In this document: positions 45,218 to 47,127 of the stretch, one piece after another | Layout of the letters: each line of letters starts with the position of its first letter | How positions within the stretch are numbered: position 1 is the stretch's first letter | Position numbers and translations under genes: made by a program | Source of the DNA: CAYXTW01 sp964452645 | Lineage (GTDB): Bacteria > Zixibacteria > MSB-5A5 > GN15 > PGXB01 | Length of the DNA stretch: 47,127 nt | NCBI GenBank assembly: GCA_964452645.1 | Contig: CAYVMO010000024.1 | Location: 1 to 47,127, forward strand | Direction: 5' to 3' | Notes under the pieces: model-generated | What the model was told of the DNA's origin: nothing | Databases searched by the model: none | What the model saw: the letters and a program-made list of their open reading frames with translations, nothing else

Positions 45218-47127
45218 ATGATCAAAAAGTCTATGATTTTGTCACTGGCGCTTATCGTCATGCTCGGAATGACGGCGATAGCCGACTGGATCCCGGACGA
45301 CGGACATAAAATGCATTTCCCCCAGCTTCCGAATGTGGTTGGCTGGGATGTTAATGCCACCAATCCGGTTGTCCTGGCTGATGACTGGATGTGCAGTGAA
45401 ACAGGTTTTGTCAAGGATATCCACTTTTGGGGTTCGTGGATGAACGGGATTGAAGGTCAAATAGTATTTTTTAATCTTAGTATCCATGCCGATATCCCGG
45501 CTGATCCGCCGGGTGTTCCGTACAGCCGTCCGGGTACGACTTTGTGGGAACGTGAAGTGACCAACTTTATTATCGCACCGCCGGTTGATCCTCCCGGTAT
45601 GCAGGGCTGGTACGATCCCGGTACCGGTCTGTTCATTATGGAAGATCATGAAGCCTATTTCCAGTACAATGTTTTTCTGCCTGAGCCGGACTGGTTCCCG
45701 CAGGATTCCGGAACAATTTACTGGCTGAATATTACGGCGACCATTGCCGGGCCGGTATCGCTTTATATACCGGGTGATGTCAATTATGACGGTATTGTCG
45801 ATACGGCCGACGTGACTTACCTGTCAAATTGGCTGTATGCCGGAGGTCCTCCACCACCGTATAATGTCGGTGGATTTTATCCGGCCGCTGATGCCAATGG
45901 TGATTGCATGAACGATGCGGCCGATTTAGCTTACCTGACCAATTACTTTTATGGCGGTGGCCCGGCGCCAACATTTTGTCCACAGTATCCACCGACATTC
46001 AATCCCCAGTGGGGTATCAAATCAACTCTGGACCGCTGGAATGATGATGCTGTCTGGGCCATGTGGGGAGATCTCATGTGGATTGATATGTGGGAACCGC
46101 CTGATTTTGATACCTCGCTTAATCTTGCGTTTGTCATAACCGGAGGGAAAAACGTGGTCGGCGCCTGCTGTTATCCCGATCCGACCGGATTGACGATGCT
46201 TTGCATCCAAACCGATTCTATTAATTGCGTCGATAATTTATTCGGTATTTATGAAGGCGACGGCACTGTTTGCGGCGGTATGCAAGCCTGTTGTTTCACC
46301 GATGGTTCCTGCCTTGATGCCGATTCATTATGCTGTATTGATGAAATGGGCGGCACGCCTCAGGGTACCGGTTCACAATGCGGCCAGTTTGAAGCTTGCT
46401 GCTTCACGGACGGTACCTGTATGGATCTCGATCCGCTCTGTTGTATAGATCAGGGCGGTAATCCGCAGGGTCCGGGGACACAGTGCGGTCCGCCTGAAGC
46501 CTGCTGCCTCTCGGATGGAAGTTGTATCATGCTCGATCCGCTATGCTGCACGGATCAGGGAGGCAATCCTCAGGGGCCGGGAGCCGTTTGCGGTCCGCCG
46601 CAGGCCTGTTGCTTCACCGATGGTTCCTGCCTGAATCTGGATTCCCTCTGCTGTCTCGATCAGGGGGGTGACCCGCAAGGTCCAGGAACCGCCTGTATGG
46701 GTGATGGTAATGGCAATGGCACCGACGATGCCTGTGAGCAGCCGGTTGACACCTGCGACCATTACAAGCAGGGTTATATTGATTATGCTCCGAATGGTGT
46801 TCCTGATTTCGACCAGAAACAGGATAACTGGATCGATCCTGCTTCCGGAGCCTGGTCGCATTGTGGCCCGGTCGCATTGGCGGATTGTTTCTGGTGGTTT
46901 GATTCCAAATTCGATACTTGCACGACACCGCCACCGACCATCTGTAATACTTATCCGCTATTAGATCCGTTCGGTGCCTGGGATGATCACGATACTAATA
47001 ATGTTATGCCGTTCGTTGATTCGCTGGCTTTATACTGTAACACCAACGTCGGTCATAGCTGTACGTATGTCTTCTATCTGTCTACCGGCGCGCAAAACTG
47101 GCTTAATAATGTCGTTTTGGTCAGTAA
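45218..47127 (+). CDS. secreted dockerin protein with Cys-rich repeats (3' end beyond the window)
   Basis: The frame is open from ATG 45218 (AAGGAGG at 45207-45213) to the window edge, 636 codons. After a signal peptide (about 1-22) there is a beta domain with VLADDWMCSETGFVKDIHFW and GTIYWLNITATI, then a dockerin pair (~184-256; GDVNYDGIVDTADVTYLSNW and DANGDCMNDAADLAYLTNYF). WGIKSTLDRWNDDAVW (~265) looks like the continuation of the first domain, so the dockerin seems to be inserted within it. Residues ~316-495 are Cys-rich repeats (ACCFTDGSCL type). The last part has VPDFDQKQDNW and SHCGPVALADCFWWF, like a papain/C39-type Cys-Gly-Pro site. The first domain resembles secreted beta-sandwich families of environmental bacteria. 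Confidence 0.85.
   Translation, partial: MIKKSMILSLALIVMLGMTAIADWIPDDGHKMHFPQLPNVVGWDVNATNPVVLADDWMCSETGFVKDIHFWGSWMNGIEGQIVFFNLSIHADIPADPPGVPYSRPGTTLWEREVTNFIIAPPVDPPGMQGWYDPGTGLFIMEDHEAYFQYNVFLPEPDWFPQDSGTIYWLNITATIAGPVSLYIPGDVNYDGIVDTADVTYLSNWLYAGGPPPPYNVGGFYPAADANGDCMNDAADLAYLTNYFYGGGPAPTFCPQYPPTFNPQWGIKSTLDRWNDDAVWAMWGDLMWIDMWEPPDFDTSLNLAFVITGGKNVVGACCYPDPTGLTMLCIQTDSINCVDNLFGIYEGDGTVCGGMQACCFTDGSCLDADSLCCIDEMGGTPQGTGSQCGQFEACCFTDGTCMDLDPLCCIDQGGNPQGPGTQCGPPEACCLSDGSCIMLDPLCCTDQGGNPQGPGAVCGPPQACCFTDGSCLNLDSLCCLDQGGDPQGPGTACMGDGNGNGTDDACEQPVDTCDHYKQGYIDYAPNGVPDFDQKQDNWIDPASGAWSHCGPVALADCFWWFDSKFDTCTTPPPTICNTYPLLDPFGAWDDHDTNNVMPFVDSLALYCNTNVGHSCTYVFYLSTGAQNWLNNVVLVS
46163..46705 (+). repeat. 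tandem 105-108-bp coding repeats
   Basis: Four near-identical units start at 46286, 46394, 46499 and 46604 (108, 105, 105 and about 100 bases), preceded by a diverged unit at 46163. Each encodes about 35 residues with a double Cys near the start (ACC), a GSC, a second pair (LCC) and a fifth Cys near the end (QCG, VCG). Bases are more conserved than needed for protein repeats, suggesting recent duplication. Confidence 0.85.

Noticed and set aside
46286..46705. Regular 105-bp repeats as a CRISPR-like array
   Set aside because: The units are contiguous, in frame and coding, without spacers.

Overview
The window looks like a chromosomal segment of a Gram-negative (diderm) bacterium, probably of the FCB superphylum and most like candidate phyla such as Zixibacteria. 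The evidence is a complete Kdo/lipid A operon and an LptC-like protein (outer membrane with LPS), C-terminal domains of the type IX secretion/FlgD-like 'YPNPFNP' class, dockerin repeats on secreted proteins, and TTG start codons. The phylum is an inference from gene content. I see no phage, insertion sequence or CRISPR array.

Layout. (1) 1-1.3 kb: a selenocysteine tRNA with its own promoter and an unrecognised membrane protein on the minus strand. (2) 1.3-8.3 kb: a surface-glycan or glycosylation block with a sugar aminotransferase, a GT39-type membrane glycosyltransferase fused to TPRs, three GT2 enzymes including a dolichol-phosphate-mannose-synthase homologue, and a WecA-type initiating transferase. 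(3) 8.3-15.9 kb: accA, a Trm112-like zinc protein, an EIIA-Ntr-like protein, the cell-elongation set mreC-mreD-PBP2-rodA, and a LolA-like plus retropepsin-like fusion. (4) 15.9-22.3 kb: glycolysis (a PFK with pyrophosphate-type residues, a small outer-membrane barrel, gap, pgk, tpiA), secG, tRNA-Leu(GAG) and an MscS channel. (5) 22.5-28.0 kb, minus strand: a MacAB/Lol-like exporter (membrane fusion protein, two permeases, ATPase) plus a PDZ protein. (6) 28.2-32.5 kb: a DUF4430-like lipoprotein, kdsA, kdsC, kdsD, a lipid A acyltransferase and lptC. (7) 32.5-35.9 kb, minus strand: rfbBADC for dTDP-rhamnose. (8) 36-47.1 kb: a secreted-protein region with a TPR lipoprotein, a PorV/FadL-like barrel, a small FN3-dockerin protein, a 1634-residue multidomain protein with two cohesin-like modules and a type IX-like sorting domain, and a truncated dockerin protein with cysteine-rich repeats.

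How it fits together. Most of the window builds the envelope: Kdo, lipid A, LPS transport, O-antigen/rhamnose sugars, peptidoglycan elongation and lipoprotein export. The most unusual part is the last 11 kb. A scaffold-like protein with cohesin modules and an outer-surface sorting domain is encoded beside two dockerin-bearing secreted proteins and a PorV-like barrel. This suggests a non-cellulosomal cohesin-dockerin assembly on the cell surface. Each of these genes has a strong TTGACA/TATATT-type promoter or an upstream Shine-Dalgarno, and several have long structured leaders.
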